From an uncultured Pseudomonas sp. (GTDB lineage Bacteria > Pseudomonadota > Gammaproteobacteria > Pseudomonadales > Pseudomonadaceae), in NCBI RefSeq assembly GCF_946885885.1, contig NZ_CAMPHN010000108.1, forward strand, positions 1 through 14,589: a DNA stretch of 14,589 bases, read 5' to 3'. The position numbers and the translations under genes were made by a program. Under the pieces are notes generated by a model, which was not told the origin of the DNA, ran no database searches, and saw only the letters and a list, made by a program, of their open reading frames with translations. Shown here in pieces: positions 1 through 7,600 of the stretch; positions within the stretch are counted from its first letter, which is position 1, and every line of letters starts with the position of its first letter.

Positions 1-161
1 TACAGGTTGATGTCTTTGTTTGTTGATCAGGATGATCGGCGTTGCGGTGTCAGGTCACGCAGGCGGAAGCGACCGCCCGTCATGAAAAGAGACGGTGCGA
101 CGATCATTGGTCTAGGGTTAGCGAGCAGCGCGTAACAGCGCTACATGAGGGGTTAGCCGTG
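1..161. other. Leader region with no recognisable gene
   Basis: I see no convincing gene here. An open frame runs from 42 into the small gene that follows, but the paralogue at 4093 shows the real protein begins at the Met at 162. The stretch should carry the promoter of that small gene. A TAnnnT-type hexamer (TAGGGT, 113-118) could be a -10 element, but no good -35 goes with it. The 11-bp-spaced TT(G/C)AC half-sites found elsewhere in this cluster are absent. Confidence 0.4.
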
Positions 162-386
162 ATGAAATTGGAAATCGTACGTGGGCTGTTCGTCGCCGCT
201 GCGCTTAGCGTGGCGTCGATAGCGGCCGCCGCCTGGCATGAGCCTGGCACCCAAGTGGTGAGTCAGAGCGAATTGGGCCTCGAGCCATTATCGCCCAGAG
301 CGCGAACGGTCGAAGTGGTTCGGCCCGACCAGGATTTGCTGCTGTTTATGTTCAGCTTGTCCCAGGGTATGGGCCCACAGGGTTGA
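162..386 (+). CDS. Small secreted protein A (74 aa), paralogue of the protein at 4093-4326
   Basis: I do not recognise a named family. The protein starts MKLEIVRGLF and has a typical signal peptide: Lys and Arg early, a hydrophobic stretch to about residue 22, and Ala-Ala-Ala before AWHEP. That leaves a mature periplasmic or exported peptide of about 50 residues. Its C-terminal part carries PDQDLLLFMFSLSQG, nearly identical to the same region of the protein at 4093-4326; the middle is poorly conserved. The start at 162 is chosen because GAGGGG (147-152) lies 9 nt upstream and because the paralogue starts with the same MKLEI; a GTG immediately before it is possible. It is followed by a strong hairpin terminator, so it appears to be its own transcription unit next to colRS. 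Function is unknown; a role in envelope stress is inferred from context only. Confidence 0.75.
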   Translation: MKLEIVRGLFVAAALSVASIAAAAWHEPGTQVVSQSELGLEPLSPRARTVEVVRPDQDLLLFMFSLSQGMGPQG

Positions 387-400
387 AAGAATCGCAGTTT

Positions 401-428
401 AAAAAGCCCTGATCTTCAGGGCTTTTTT
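401..428. terminator. Bidirectional intrinsic terminator
   Basis: A 12-bp perfect stem (401-412 with 416-427) encloses a 3-nt loop. The arms are A-rich on the left and T-rich on the right, so the hairpin ends in a T run on both strands. It lies 14 nt after the stop of the small gene at 162-386 and should end its transcription. It could equally stop any leftward transcript from the colR upstream region. Confidence 0.9.
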
Positions 429-577
429 GTGCGCGCTGATCCGTTCCGAATGGCTCCGTCCTGAATGGCCCGCTCTACCGCTCCCATTGCGAATTTCCGA
501 GAGCCAGATGGCGCAGGTATTCGTCGTCCGCCGGGACCGGCGTGTCTCCCTCCGAGTTCGGCGTGGCCGCGGTCCAG
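429..577. other. Gene-free part of the colR upstream region
   Basis: Short open frames exist on both strands, but none has a ribosome binding site, a recognisable protein or a plausible composition. I see no clear sigma70 promoter on either strand. Together with the inverted half-site element at 578-604 this is the only non-coding DNA between the terminator and colR. Confidence 0.4.
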
Positions 578-604
578 GCGAATCGCAGGTGAAAAAAACG
601 TCAA
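578..604 (-). promoter_or_regulatory. Inverted ColR-type box upstream of colR
   Basis: Read on the minus strand, TTGAC (604-600) and TTCAC (593-589) are exactly 11 bp apart, and an imperfect third copy TTCGC (582-578) follows 11 bp further on. The 16-bp core matches the core at 2615-2630 at 14 of 16 positions. OmpR-family regulators such as ColR bind direct repeats with about 11-bp spacing, and the TTTTCAC end resembles the published ColR site as I remember it. It lies 64 bp before the colR start but points away from colR. It may serve autoregulation or a leftward transcript; which one is not clear from sequence. Confidence 0.5.
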
Positions 605-667
605 AAACGGGCACTGTGCCGGGGCGCCGTGCAATCATTTCCCGGTTGCCAATAAGGGGGGGGCGTG

Positions 668-1351
668 ATGCGCATTCTGCTGGTCGAAGACAATCGCGAC
701 ATCCTCGCCAATATGCTCGACTACCTGAGCATCAAGGGCTACAGCGTCGACTGTGCCCAGGATGGCCTCAGCGGCCTGCATTTGGCGGCCACCGAGCACT
801 ACGACTTGATCGTCCTGGATATCATGCTGCCCGGATTGGACGGCTATACCCTGTGTCAGCGTCTACGCGAGGACGCGCGGCGCGATGTGCCGGTGATCAT
901 GTTGACCGCACGCGACCAGTTGGACGATCGCTTGCAGGGGTTTCGCGCCGGCGCCGACGATTACCTGGTCAAGCCGTTCGCCCTTTCCGAGCTGGCCGCG
1001 CGTATCGAGGCGGTGCTGCGTCGCGCCCAGGGTGGCGGGCGGCGCTGTCTGCAGGTCGCCGACCTGAACTACGACCTCGATACCCTGGAGGTCGGGCGCG
1101 ACGGTCGGGCGCTCAAGCTCAACCCCATCGGTCTCAAACTGCTCGCGGTGCTGATGCAGAAAAGCCCCCATGTGGTGCGCCGCGAAGTATTGGAGGCGGC
1201 GCTGTGGGGCGACGACTGCCCGGACAGCGACAGCCTGCGCAGCCATATCCACCAGTTGCGCCAGGTGATCGACAAACCTTTCGCCGTGCCGCTGCTACAT
1301 ACCGTGCATGGCGTCGGTTACCGCCTTACCGAGAGTGGCGATGGAATATAG
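668..1351 (+). CDS. colR: Two-component response regulator ColR (OmpR/PhoB family)
   Basis: This is a 227-residue cytoplasmic DNA-binding regulator that receives a phosphoryl group from ColS. The N-terminal receiver domain has the acidic pair in VEDN (residues 7-10), the phospho-acceptor Asp in LIVLDIMLPG (about residue 51), the Thr in MLTAR and the Lys in LVKPF. A linker leads to a C-terminal winged-helix domain ending HTVHGVGYRL. Length and sequence agree closely with pseudomonad ColR. A GTG one codon upstream (665) is possible, but the ATG is better spaced from the long purine run AATAAGGGGGG before it. The gene overlaps colS by 11 nt, indicating one mRNA and translational coupling. In P. 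putida and P. fluorescens ColRS protects the outer membrane, responds to excess zinc and iron, and regulates the adjacent methyltransferase/kinase genes. Confidence 0.93.
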   Translation: MRILLVEDNRDILANMLDYLSIKGYSVDCAQDGLSGLHLAATEHYDLIVLDIMLPGLDGYTLCQRLREDARRDVPVIMLTARDQLDDRLQGFRAGADDYLVKPFALSELAARIEAVLRRAQGGGRRCLQVADLNYDLDTLEVGRDGRALKLNPIGLKLLAVLMQKSPHVVRREVLEAALWGDDCPDSDSLRSHIHQLRQVIDKPFAVPLLHTVHGVGYRLTESGDGI

Positions 1352-2618
1352 ACAGAGCCTGTCGCAGCGTATCGTCATCGCTTTCGTGTTGATGACCGTG
1401 CTGGTGGCGGGGACCTTCGGCCTGGGCATCGTCGAGATCGTCCACATGGTCGAGGAAAAGCTGATGTCCAGCGGCATGGGCAGCGACCTGGACCGGCTGC
1501 TGCAGATGGAAAGCTTCGACGAATGGCGCCACCGCCCCGAGCCGCAGCAGCTGTTCTACTTCAGCGACGGTTGGGGCGATTTCGCTCTGCCCGAGGATTT
1601 GCGCGGGCTGCAGCCGGGCTTTCACGAAGTATTCCGCGGCGAACAGACCTTCCATGCGATCGTCCGCGAGGTGGGCAACCGGCGCTACGTCCTGCTCGAG
1701 GATCAGAGCGAATTCGAGGAGCGCGAACAGGCATTGTTTGCGGTGGTGTTGATCGGTTTTCTGTTCAGCGTGGCCTTATCCGGAGTGCTGGGCTGGCTGC
1801 TGGCCCGCCGGGTGATGGCGCCGGTAATTCGCCTGGCCGGCCAGGTGCGCCATCGTGATCAACTGCTGGCGCTGGCGCCGCCCCTGGCGCCGGATTATGC
1901 CCAGGACGAAGTGGGCCAGCTCGCCGCCGCCTTCGACGATACGCTCGGGCGTCTGCGTCAGGTGCTCGAACGCGAGCGCTTGTTCACCAGCGATGTCAGC
2001 CATGAACTGCGCACGCCGCTGATGGTGTTGCTCAGCTCCTGCGAATTGCTGCTGGACAATCCCCACCTCGACCCGCGCGGGCGTTCTCAGGTGCAACGCA
2101 TGGCGCGTGCCTGCGAGGAAATGAGCGAGCTGGTGAAGACCTTTCTGCTGCTGGCCCGCACCCAGCGCAAGGAGGTCGACATGGAGCCGCAGGCGACCTT
2201 GGCGGAGGTCGCCGACGAGCTGGTGGCGCAATGGCGACCCGCTGTCGAGGCTAAAGGCTTGCGTCTCGATTACCGGCGCGGCGTGGCGGACGAGCAGCGT
2301 TATAACGCGCCCTTTTTACGCACGGTGCTGGGTAACCTGCTGCGTAACGCCTGGCATTACACCGAGCAGGGGCATATCGACCTTGCGCTGCATGGCGATG
2401 GTTTTCAGGTGCAAGACAGCGGCGCCGGCATTCCGCCGGGTGAGCGCGAGGCGGTATTCCAGCCCTTCGTGCGCGGCACGGGCGAGCGCGGCGATGGGCT
2501 GGGCCTGGGGCTGTCGCTGGTACGGCGGATCTGCGAGTTGCAGGGCTGGGCGGTAACGCTGAGCCCGGTTGAGCCGCATGGTTGCCGTTTCACCGTGCGA
2601 CTGACGGTACAGCCTTGA
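1341..2618 (+). CDS. colS: Sensor histidine kinase ColS
   Basis: This is a 425-residue inner-membrane kinase that phosphorylates ColR. Transmembrane segments are at about 10-32 and 131-155, enclosing a periplasmic domain of about 100 residues. A HAMP linker follows, then the dimerisation/phosphoacceptor motif DVSHELRTP (His221), an N-box LGNLLRNAWHY (about 330-340), DSGAGI (359-364) and the glycine-rich GDGLGLGLSL (384-393). The periplasmic part keeps His35, His95, Glu96, His105 and E126xxE129. As I recall, these are the positions implicated in Fe/Zn sensing by P. putida ColS, so the identification is strong. The ATG at 1341 lies inside the end of colR and gives the expected N-terminus; upstream in-frame codons would only extend it into colR. 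Its stop codon is embedded in the half-site array at 2615. Confidence 0.93.
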   Translation: MEYRQSLSQRIVIAFVLMTVLVAGTFGLGIVEIVHMVEEKLMSSGMGSDLDRLLQMESFDEWRHRPEPQQLFYFSDGWGDFALPEDLRGLQPGFHEVFRGEQTFHAIVREVGNRRYVLLEDQSEFEEREQALFAVVLIGFLFSVALSGVLGWLLARRVMAPVIRLAGQVRHRDQLLALAPPLAPDYAQDEVGQLAAAFDDTLGRLRQVLERERLFTSDVSHELRTPLMVLLSSCELLLDNPHLDPRGRSQVQRMARACEEMSELVKTFLLLARTQRKEVDMEPQATLAEVADELVAQWRPAVEAKGLRLDYRRGVADEQRYNAPFLRTVLGNLLRNAWHYTEQGHIDLALHGDGFQVQDSGAGIPPGEREAVFQPFVRGTGERGDGLGLGLSLVRRICELQGWAVTLSPVEPHGCRFTVRLTVQP

Positions 2619-2653
2619 CGTAATTTTCACAGACCTTTGACCGGGCGTTGACG
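2615..2653 (+). promoter_or_regulatory. Four-fold 11-bp-phased ColR-type half-site array
   Basis: TTGAC (2615), TTCAC (2626), TTGAC (2637) and TTGAC (2648) follow each other at exactly 11-bp steps on the coding strand. The first pair forms a TTGAC-N6-TTCAC core like the inverted one upstream of colR. Direct 11-bp repeats are the usual binding pattern of OmpR-family regulators. The array overlaps the colS stop (2616-2618) and ends 44 bp before the methyltransferase ATG. A possible -10 (TAGGGT, 2664-2669) follows with no good -35, which would suit an activator-dependent promoter. In P. putida the equivalent operon is known to be a ColR target. Confidence 0.65.
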
Positions 2654-2697
2654 TACCAGGCCCTAGGGTGTTGGCAATCTTAAAGGAGAGCCCGCTC

Positions 2698-3390
2698 ATG
2701 ACCATGCCCGGCCCCGTCGATCTGGAGTTTTCCCACAAATACGATGCCGCCCATGCGCAGCAGTATCTGCACAAGCACCGGGACGGCTTCTGGCGCAACC
2801 TTTCCCACTGGCGCGACGAGCAATTGGCGCGTCGTGCCCTGGCCCTGGCCGACGACCCCGGGCTAGTGCTCGATCTGCCCTGCGGTGCCGGGCGCTTCTG
2901 GCCGTTACTGGCGGAAAAAGCCAATCGGGCGATCATCGCTGCGGACAACTCCGCCGACATGTTGAAGGTCGCTTGTGCCGCCCAACCGGCCGACATCGTG
3001 AAACGGGTACGAACCTTGCAGTCGTCAGCGTTCGCAATCGCGTTGCCGAACGGTTCGGTGGACAGTATTTTCTGCATGCGCCTGCTCCACCATATCGGCG
3101 GCGGTGCCCACCGCCTGGCGCTATTGCGCGAATGTCAGCGGGTTACGCGGGACAGTTTTATCGTCTCGCTGTGGGTGGATGGCAACTTCAAAGCGTGGAA
3201 ACGCAAGCGCGCCGAGCAGCGCCGGCGTTTGCAAAATGGGCAGGAAGGTTACCAGAACCGCTTTGTGTTACCCGCGGCAACCGTCGAAACGGAGTTTCGC
3301 CAAGCGGGTTTCAAGATTCAGGAACGCCTGGATTTTTTGCCCTTTTACGCCATGTGGCGGGTTTATGTGCTACGCAAAAACGGAGCGTGA
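2698..3390 (+). CDS. Class I SAM-dependent methyltransferase of the ColR-regulated operon
   Basis: This is a 230-residue soluble protein with the Rossmann-fold methyltransferase pattern: motif I VLDLPCGAGR (residues 57-66) binds S-adenosylmethionine, AADNSADML (81-89) supplies the acidic residue for the ribose, and a post-motif II/III segment reads FCMRLLHHIGGG (125-136). The C-terminal half is rich in Arg and Lys. The ATG at 2698 is favoured by AAGGAG (2683-2688), 9 nt upstream. It overlaps the kinase region by a GTGA arrangement and is the first gene after the half-site array. Homologues lie after colS in other pseudomonads (orf222 type in P. fluorescens). The methyl acceptor is not known to me; a lipopolysaccharide or envelope substrate is inferred from the neighbouring kinase. 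Confidence 0.85.
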   Translation: MTMPGPVDLEFSHKYDAAHAQQYLHKHRDGFWRNLSHWRDEQLARRALALADDPGLVLDLPCGAGRFWPLLAEKANRAIIAADNSADMLKVACAAQPADIVKRVRTLQSSAFAIALPNGSVDSIFCMRLLHHIGGGAHRLALLRECQRVTRDSFIVSLWVDGNFKAWKRKRAEQRRRLQNGQEGYQNRFVLPAATVETEFRQAGFKIQERLDFLPFYAMWRVYVLRKNGA

Positions 3391-3395
3391 AATCA

Positions 3396-4091
3396 GTGTC
3401 GTATTCGGCTCAAGCAGCGGAAAAATTTGCTTACTGGTGGCAGCGACAGGGCGATTGGGTCGAGGAACCCAACGTGCGTCGCGGTGGCCAGAGCGGTGTG
3501 CAGCGGTTACACGAAGAGGGCGGTGGCCTGCTGTACGCCAAACGCCAGATCGGCCATATCCACCGCACGCTGCTGCATCCCTTCGGTCGGCCCACGGTAC
3601 TGCGTGAGCGCGATGCCTTGCTGAGCCTGCGTAAACTCGGGGTCAAAGTGCCGGAAGTGCTGTATTGCGGTGTACAGCGCGACCCGCAGCAAGGCTGGCT
3701 AGCGCTATTGATCACCGCCGACCTGAGCGGCTTCGAAGAAATCAATCGCTGGTACGCCGAAGGCGGCCGCGAGCGTTGCGGTGAAGAGGCGCATCAGCGC
3801 CTGCTACAACAGATCGGCGTGACGTTGGCACGCATGCACCTGGGCGGTTGGCAGCATGGCTGCATCTACTCCAAGCATATTTTCGTGCGCGTCAATGGCG
3901 AAGGCGAGACGGCCGAACTGGAGGTGGCGCTACTGGATCTGGAGAAAAGCCGGCGCCGCTTCAGTAAACAACGCGCTGCGCGTCACGACATGCGGCAATT
4001 GCGTCGCCATTCGTCATGGGATGAAGCGGATTGGCAACAACTGATCTACGGTTATCAAAGGGTGTTTGGTAGCTCTATCAAGGGGTTGTGA
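3396..4091 (+). CDS. inaA: InaA/Kdo-type lipopolysaccharide kinase
   Basis: This is a 231-residue protein with a minimal protein-kinase-like fold of the Kdo/WaaP family, which phosphorylates sugars of the lipopolysaccharide core on the cytoplasmic side. The nucleotide-binding Lys is in LLYAKRQ (Lys49), the helix-C Glu in LRERDAL (Glu71), the catalytic-loop equivalent is GGWQHGCIYSKHIFV (150-164), and the metal-binding Asp is in ALLDLEKSR (Asp181). The start is uncertain: GTG at 3387 overlaps the methyltransferase stop as GTGA, but GTG at 3396 lies 10 nt after GGAG (3382-3385) and is preferred. It is followed after one nucleotide by the next gene, so the three genes are tightly coupled. It corresponds to inaA/wapQ next to colS in other pseudomonads. 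The exact sugar target is not evident. Confidence 0.82.
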   Translation: MSYSAQAAEKFAYWWQRQGDWVEEPNVRRGGQSGVQRLHEEGGGLLYAKRQIGHIHRTLLHPFGRPTVLRERDALLSLRKLGVKVPEVLYCGVQRDPQQGWLALLITADLSGFEEINRWYAEGGRERCGEEAHQRLLQQIGVTLARMHLGGWQHGCIYSKHIFVRVNGEGETAELEVALLDLEKSRRRFSKQRAARHDMRQLRRHSSWDEADWQQLIYGYQRVFGSSIKGL

Positions 4092-4092
4092 T

Positions 4093-4326
4093 ATGAAGCT
4101 TGAAATCGCTCGAGGATTGTTTCTCGTCGGTGCCCTCGGCGTGGCGTCACTGGCCGCCGCCGCTTGGAACGAACCCGAGTTCGGCGTGATCCATGGCTCG
4201 GAAGGCCTGAGCCATTGTCCCGCACCGCTGAAAGCACGAGCGAAACTGCATAGCCAATTGCAACCGGATCAGGACCTGCTGCTATTGATGTTCGGCTTAT
4301 CCCAGGGCCTGCGCTCAAGGGGTTGA
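4093..4326 (+). CDS. Small secreted protein B (77 aa), last gene of the methyltransferase-kinase operon
   Basis: I do not recognise a named family. The sequence begins MKLEIARGLF, has a signal peptide ending in a run of Ala before AWNEP (about residue 24), and ends with PDQDLLLLMFGLSQG close to the C-terminus. It matches the protein at 162-386 across the signal peptide and this C-terminal motif, while the middle differs and includes a single Cys. The ATG sits one nucleotide after the kinase stop, with AAGGGG (4080-4085) 7 nt upstream inside the kinase gene, so translation is likely coupled. As I recall, P. putida has a third small gene (PP0905) in its ColR-regulated operon, which this may match. 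A periplasmic role in envelope maintenance is inference. Confidence 0.78.
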   Translation: MKLEIARGLFLVGALGVASLAAAAWNEPEFGVIHGSEGLSHCPAPLKARAKLHSQLQPDQDLLLLMFGLSQGLRSRG

Positions 4327-4364
4327 ACTGGCCAAGCCGGTCCGAGCCCCTGACATCCTCGTAA

Positions 4365-4423
4365 CCCGGATGCAAGCCGGGGCAATCCATCGCTTGCCAA
4401 CCCGTTCTCGGATTGCATCCAGG
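4365..4423. repeat. Long imperfect inverted repeat in the convergent intergenic region
   Basis: The arms CCCGGATGCAA (4365-4375) and TTGCATCCAGG (4413-4423) are complementary at 10 of 11 positions and are separated by 37 nt. The CCCGGATGCA-type unit resembles dispersed intergenic repeats common in Pseudomonas genomes. It lies 39 nt after the last gene of the rightward operon and may help stop transcription or protect the mRNA end. Confidence 0.5.
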
Positions 4424-4463
4424 CTCCGTCTGAACACCTGACAACCACATTCATACGCCGCGC

Positions 4464-4494
4464 GTAGGGCGGACATGCCGAAGGCTTGTCCGCC
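4464..4494 (+). repeat. Palindromic intergenic repeat, copy 1
   Basis: This 31-nt element begins GTAGGGCGGACA and forms an 8-bp perfect stem (GGCGGACA, 4468-4475, with TGTCCGCC, 4487-4494) with an 11-nt loop. It is nearly identical to copy 2 in opposite orientation. The GTAGGGyGG start is typical of abundant short repeats in this group. Confidence 0.65.
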
Positions 4495-4508
4495 ATCTCG
4501 GCGCCCGC

Positions 4509-4539
4509 GGTGGACAAGGCTTCGCCATGTCTACCCTAC
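4509..4539 (-). repeat. Palindromic intergenic repeat, copy 2 (inverted)
   Basis: Read on the minus strand it begins GTAGGGTAGACATGG and ends CTTGTCCACC, matching copy 1 along its 31 nt with a few substitutions. Copies 1 and 2 therefore form a head-to-head pair that could fold into a larger cruciform. A perfect 12-bp palindrome, AAAGCGCGCTTT (4541-4552), directly follows. Confidence 0.65.
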
Positions 4540-4559
4540 AAAAGCGCGCTTTCCAATTC

Positions 4560-4580
4560 GTAGGGTGGGTGCAACCCGCC
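4560..4580 (+). repeat. Palindromic intergenic repeat, divergent short copy
   Basis: It starts with the same GTAGGGTGG as the other copies and ends ACCCGCC, forming a short imperfect hairpin. It is probably a diverged or truncated member of the same repeat family. Confidence 0.45.
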
Positions 4581-4597
4581 TCGCTTGCGGCAAGCGA
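4581..4597 (-). terminator. Hairpin after the pump operon
   Basis: TCGCTTG (4581-4587) pairs perfectly with CAAGCGA (4591-4597) across a 3-nt loop, 15 nt beyond the mexW-like stop on the minus strand. There is no T run, so it is at best a weak or Rho-assisted terminator, or an mRNA-stabilising end. Confidence 0.4.
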
Positions 4598-4612
4598 CCT
4601 TTGTCTGCGACC

Positions 4613-7600
4613 TCAATGCGCCGGCGCGGGCTGCGCCACCGTTTCCCGATCCGGCTTGGCCAGCAGGGTATAGACACAGGGCAGCACGAACAGGGTGAAC
4701 AGGGTGCCGACGGTCATGCCTGTGGCGATCACCAGGCCGATATCGAAGCGGCTCACTGCGCCGGCGCCGGTAGCGAGGATCAACGGGATCATGGCGAAGA
4801 CCATCGAGGCGGTGGTCATCAATACCGGCCGTAGGCGGATCGCCGCGGCTTCCTCCACGGCCTCGCGGATGCCCAGCCCTTTTTCGCGGTGCAGCTGATT
4901 AGCGAACTCGACGACCAGGATGCCGTGCTTGGTGACCAGGCCAATCAGCGTCACCAGGCCGACTTGGGTGTAGATATTCATGCTGGAGAAACCGAGGAAC
5001 AGCGGCACCAGCGCGCCGCAGATCGACAGTGGCACCGTCACCATGATCACTAATGGGTCGCGGAAGCTCTCGAACTGCGCGGCCAGCACCAGGAAGATGA
5101 TCGCCAGCGCCAGGCCGAAGGTGGCGTACAACGCGCTGCCTTCCTGCTGGTATTGGCGGGCCATGCCGGCATAGTCGAAGCCGTAGCCGCGCGGCGCTTC
5201 CTCTTCGGCGATCTGCCGTACGGTGTCGATGGCTTCGCCCATGCTGACCATCGGCATACCCTGGATCACCGCCGAGTTGAGCTGCTGGAACTGGTTCAGC
5301 TGGGTCGGCCGCGCACGCTCGTGCACGCTGATCAGGGTCGACAGCGGCAACATTTGCCCGCTCTCGCTCTTCACGTAGTAACTGCCGAGCCAGTCCGGGT
5401 TATCCCGGTAGGCGCGTTCCACCTGGGCGATCACCTTGTAACTGCGGCCGTCGATGGTGAAACGGTTGATCTCGCCCTCGCCGAGCAGAGTGGCCAGGGT
5501 CAGGCCCAGGTCTTCCATGGACACGTCCATCTGCGCGGCTTTTTCGCGGTCGATCTCGACCACCAGTTCCGGCTTGTCGAAGGCCAGGTCGATGTCTAGG
5601 AAAGCGAACTTGCCGGATTCCACCGCGCGCTGTTTGATCCGCTCGGTCACCTGCAGCAGCGACTCGTAGTCGTTCGGTGTGTTGACCACGAACTGGAACG
5701 GCAACCCTTCCGGGGCGCCGGGCAGCGACGGCAGGTTGAAACCGAAGATCTGCAGGCCGGCGATCTTGTCGAGGCGCTGTTGCACCTCGGGGAGAATCTC
5801 CATCTGCGTGCGTTCGCGTTCGTCCCAGGGTTTCAGCAGGAAGCCGCCGATACCCGACTGCACGCCGTTGAAGCCGTTGATCTGGAACGAGGAGTAGTAC
5901 TCGGGGAACTCCTTGAAAATCTCGACGAACTGCTCGGTGTAGGCGTTCAGATAGTCCAGGTTGGTCGGCTGCGGCGCGCTGGCCATCATAAAGATGATGC
6001 CCTGGTCCTCATCCGGGGCCAGCTCCTTTTCGCTGAACATCAGCAGCGGCGGGATCAACAGCAGCACGATCAGACCGAACACCACCACCACCGGACGGGT
6101 GTTCAGGGTGCCGTGCAGGGCGCGTTGGTAGCGCCCCTTGAGGCGCTCGAAAATCACATCCAGGCGATGCGCCAGGCCGGTGGGGTTCTCATCGTGGCGC
6201 AACAGCTTGGAGCACATCATCGGCGACAGCGTCAGCGCGACTATGCCGGAGATGATCACCGCGCCGGCCAGGGTGAAGGCGAATTCCTTGAACAATGCGC
6301 CGGTCAGGCCGCCGAGGAAACCGATGGGCGCATAGACCGCGGCCAGGGTAATGGTCATCGAGATCACCGGTACGGCGATCTCCCGTGCGCCGTCGATGGC
6401 GGCGCCGAAGGGCGTTTTGCCTTCTTCGATATGCCGGTGGATGTTTTCCACCACGACGATGGCGTCGTCCACCACCAGGCCGATCGCCAACACCATGGCC
6501 AGCAGCGTCAGCAGATTGATCGAGTAACCCATCAGCTGCATCAGGAACAGCACGCCGATCATCGACAACGGAATGGTGATCACCGGGATCAGCACCGAGC
6601 GGAACGCGCCGAGGAACAGGAACACCACCACGATGACGATCAGTATCGCCTCGCCGAGGGTTTTCAAAACCTCGTCGATCGACGCTTGGATAAACAGCGT
6701 GGCGTCGTAGGCGATCGAGACCTTGAGGTTCGGTGGCAGTTGCGCTTCGATCTCCGGCATAAGCGCGCGGACTTCCTTGATCACATCCAGCGGGTTGGCG
6801 CTGGGCGTGCCCTGGATGCCGATATACACCGAGGGAATGCCGTCGAAGGAGCTGATCGAGTCGTAGTTCTCGGCGCCCATTTCCACCCGCGCCACGTCGC
6901 GCACCAGCACCCGGGTATCGCCGATGGTCTTCAGCGGAATGGCGGCGAAGGCGTCGGCGGATTTCAGGTCGGTGGTGGCGTTGATGCTGGTCACCACGTA
7001 TTCGCCCTTCACCTCGCCAGCGGCGGCGAGGAAGTTGTAGCGCCGCACCGCGTCGGTCACGTCGGCGGCGCTCAGGCCATAGGCGGCGAGCTTCACCGGG
7101 TCCAGCCACAGGCGCATGGCGAACACCTGGTTGCCGAGGATCTCCGCCTCGGCCATGCCCGGCAGGGTGGCCAGCTTGGGCTGGATCACCCGTGACAGGT
7201 AGTCGGTGATCTGCGGGTTGGACAGCTCGTCGCTGTAGAAACTCAGGTACATCAGCGCGGTGCCGGTGGCTTCCTTGGACAGCACCGGGTCTTCGGCATT
7301 TTGCGGCAGGCGGTTCTTCACCTCGCTGGCCTTGGCCAGCAGCTCGGTGAACAGGCGATTGGTGTCGGTGCCGATGCGCGCGAAGATGGTGATCACCGAG
7401 ACGTTCTGCCGGCTTACCGAGGTCATGTAGTCGATGCCCTCGGCGCTGGCCAGACTCTGCTGCAGCGGCTGGGTGATATAGCCCTGGATGGTTTCCGCGT
7501 TGGCCCCCGGGTAGGCGGTGGTCACGGTGATCTGCGCGTTCTCCATCTGCGGATACTGGCGGATGGTCAGCTGATTGAACGCCTGGAAGCCCAGCAGCAC

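Noticed and set aside
416..638. Short minus-strand open frames upstream of colR
   Set aside because: There is no ribosome binding site, signal or similarity, and the composition looks like random GC-rich DNA.
427..1392. Long + strand open frame covering colR in another frame
   Set aside because: It is an Arg/Pro-rich shadow frame of colR with no family resemblance; the ColR frame is unmistakable.
113..2669. Shared CTAGGGT upstream of the first small gene (112-118) and of the methyltransferase (2663-2669) as a common promoter
   Set aside because: Only seven bases are shared, there are no matching -35 elements, and the half-site array occurs only at the second place.
4327..4612. A gene in the convergent intergenic region
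   Set aside because: Open frames here are broken up by palindromic repeats and lack starts with ribosome binding sites.
5780..7195. 471-codon + strand open frame opposite the RND pump gene
   Set aside because: It is very rich in His, Gln, Asp and Gly, which is typical of the antisense of GC-rich coding DNA. No ribosome binding site or domain is evident.
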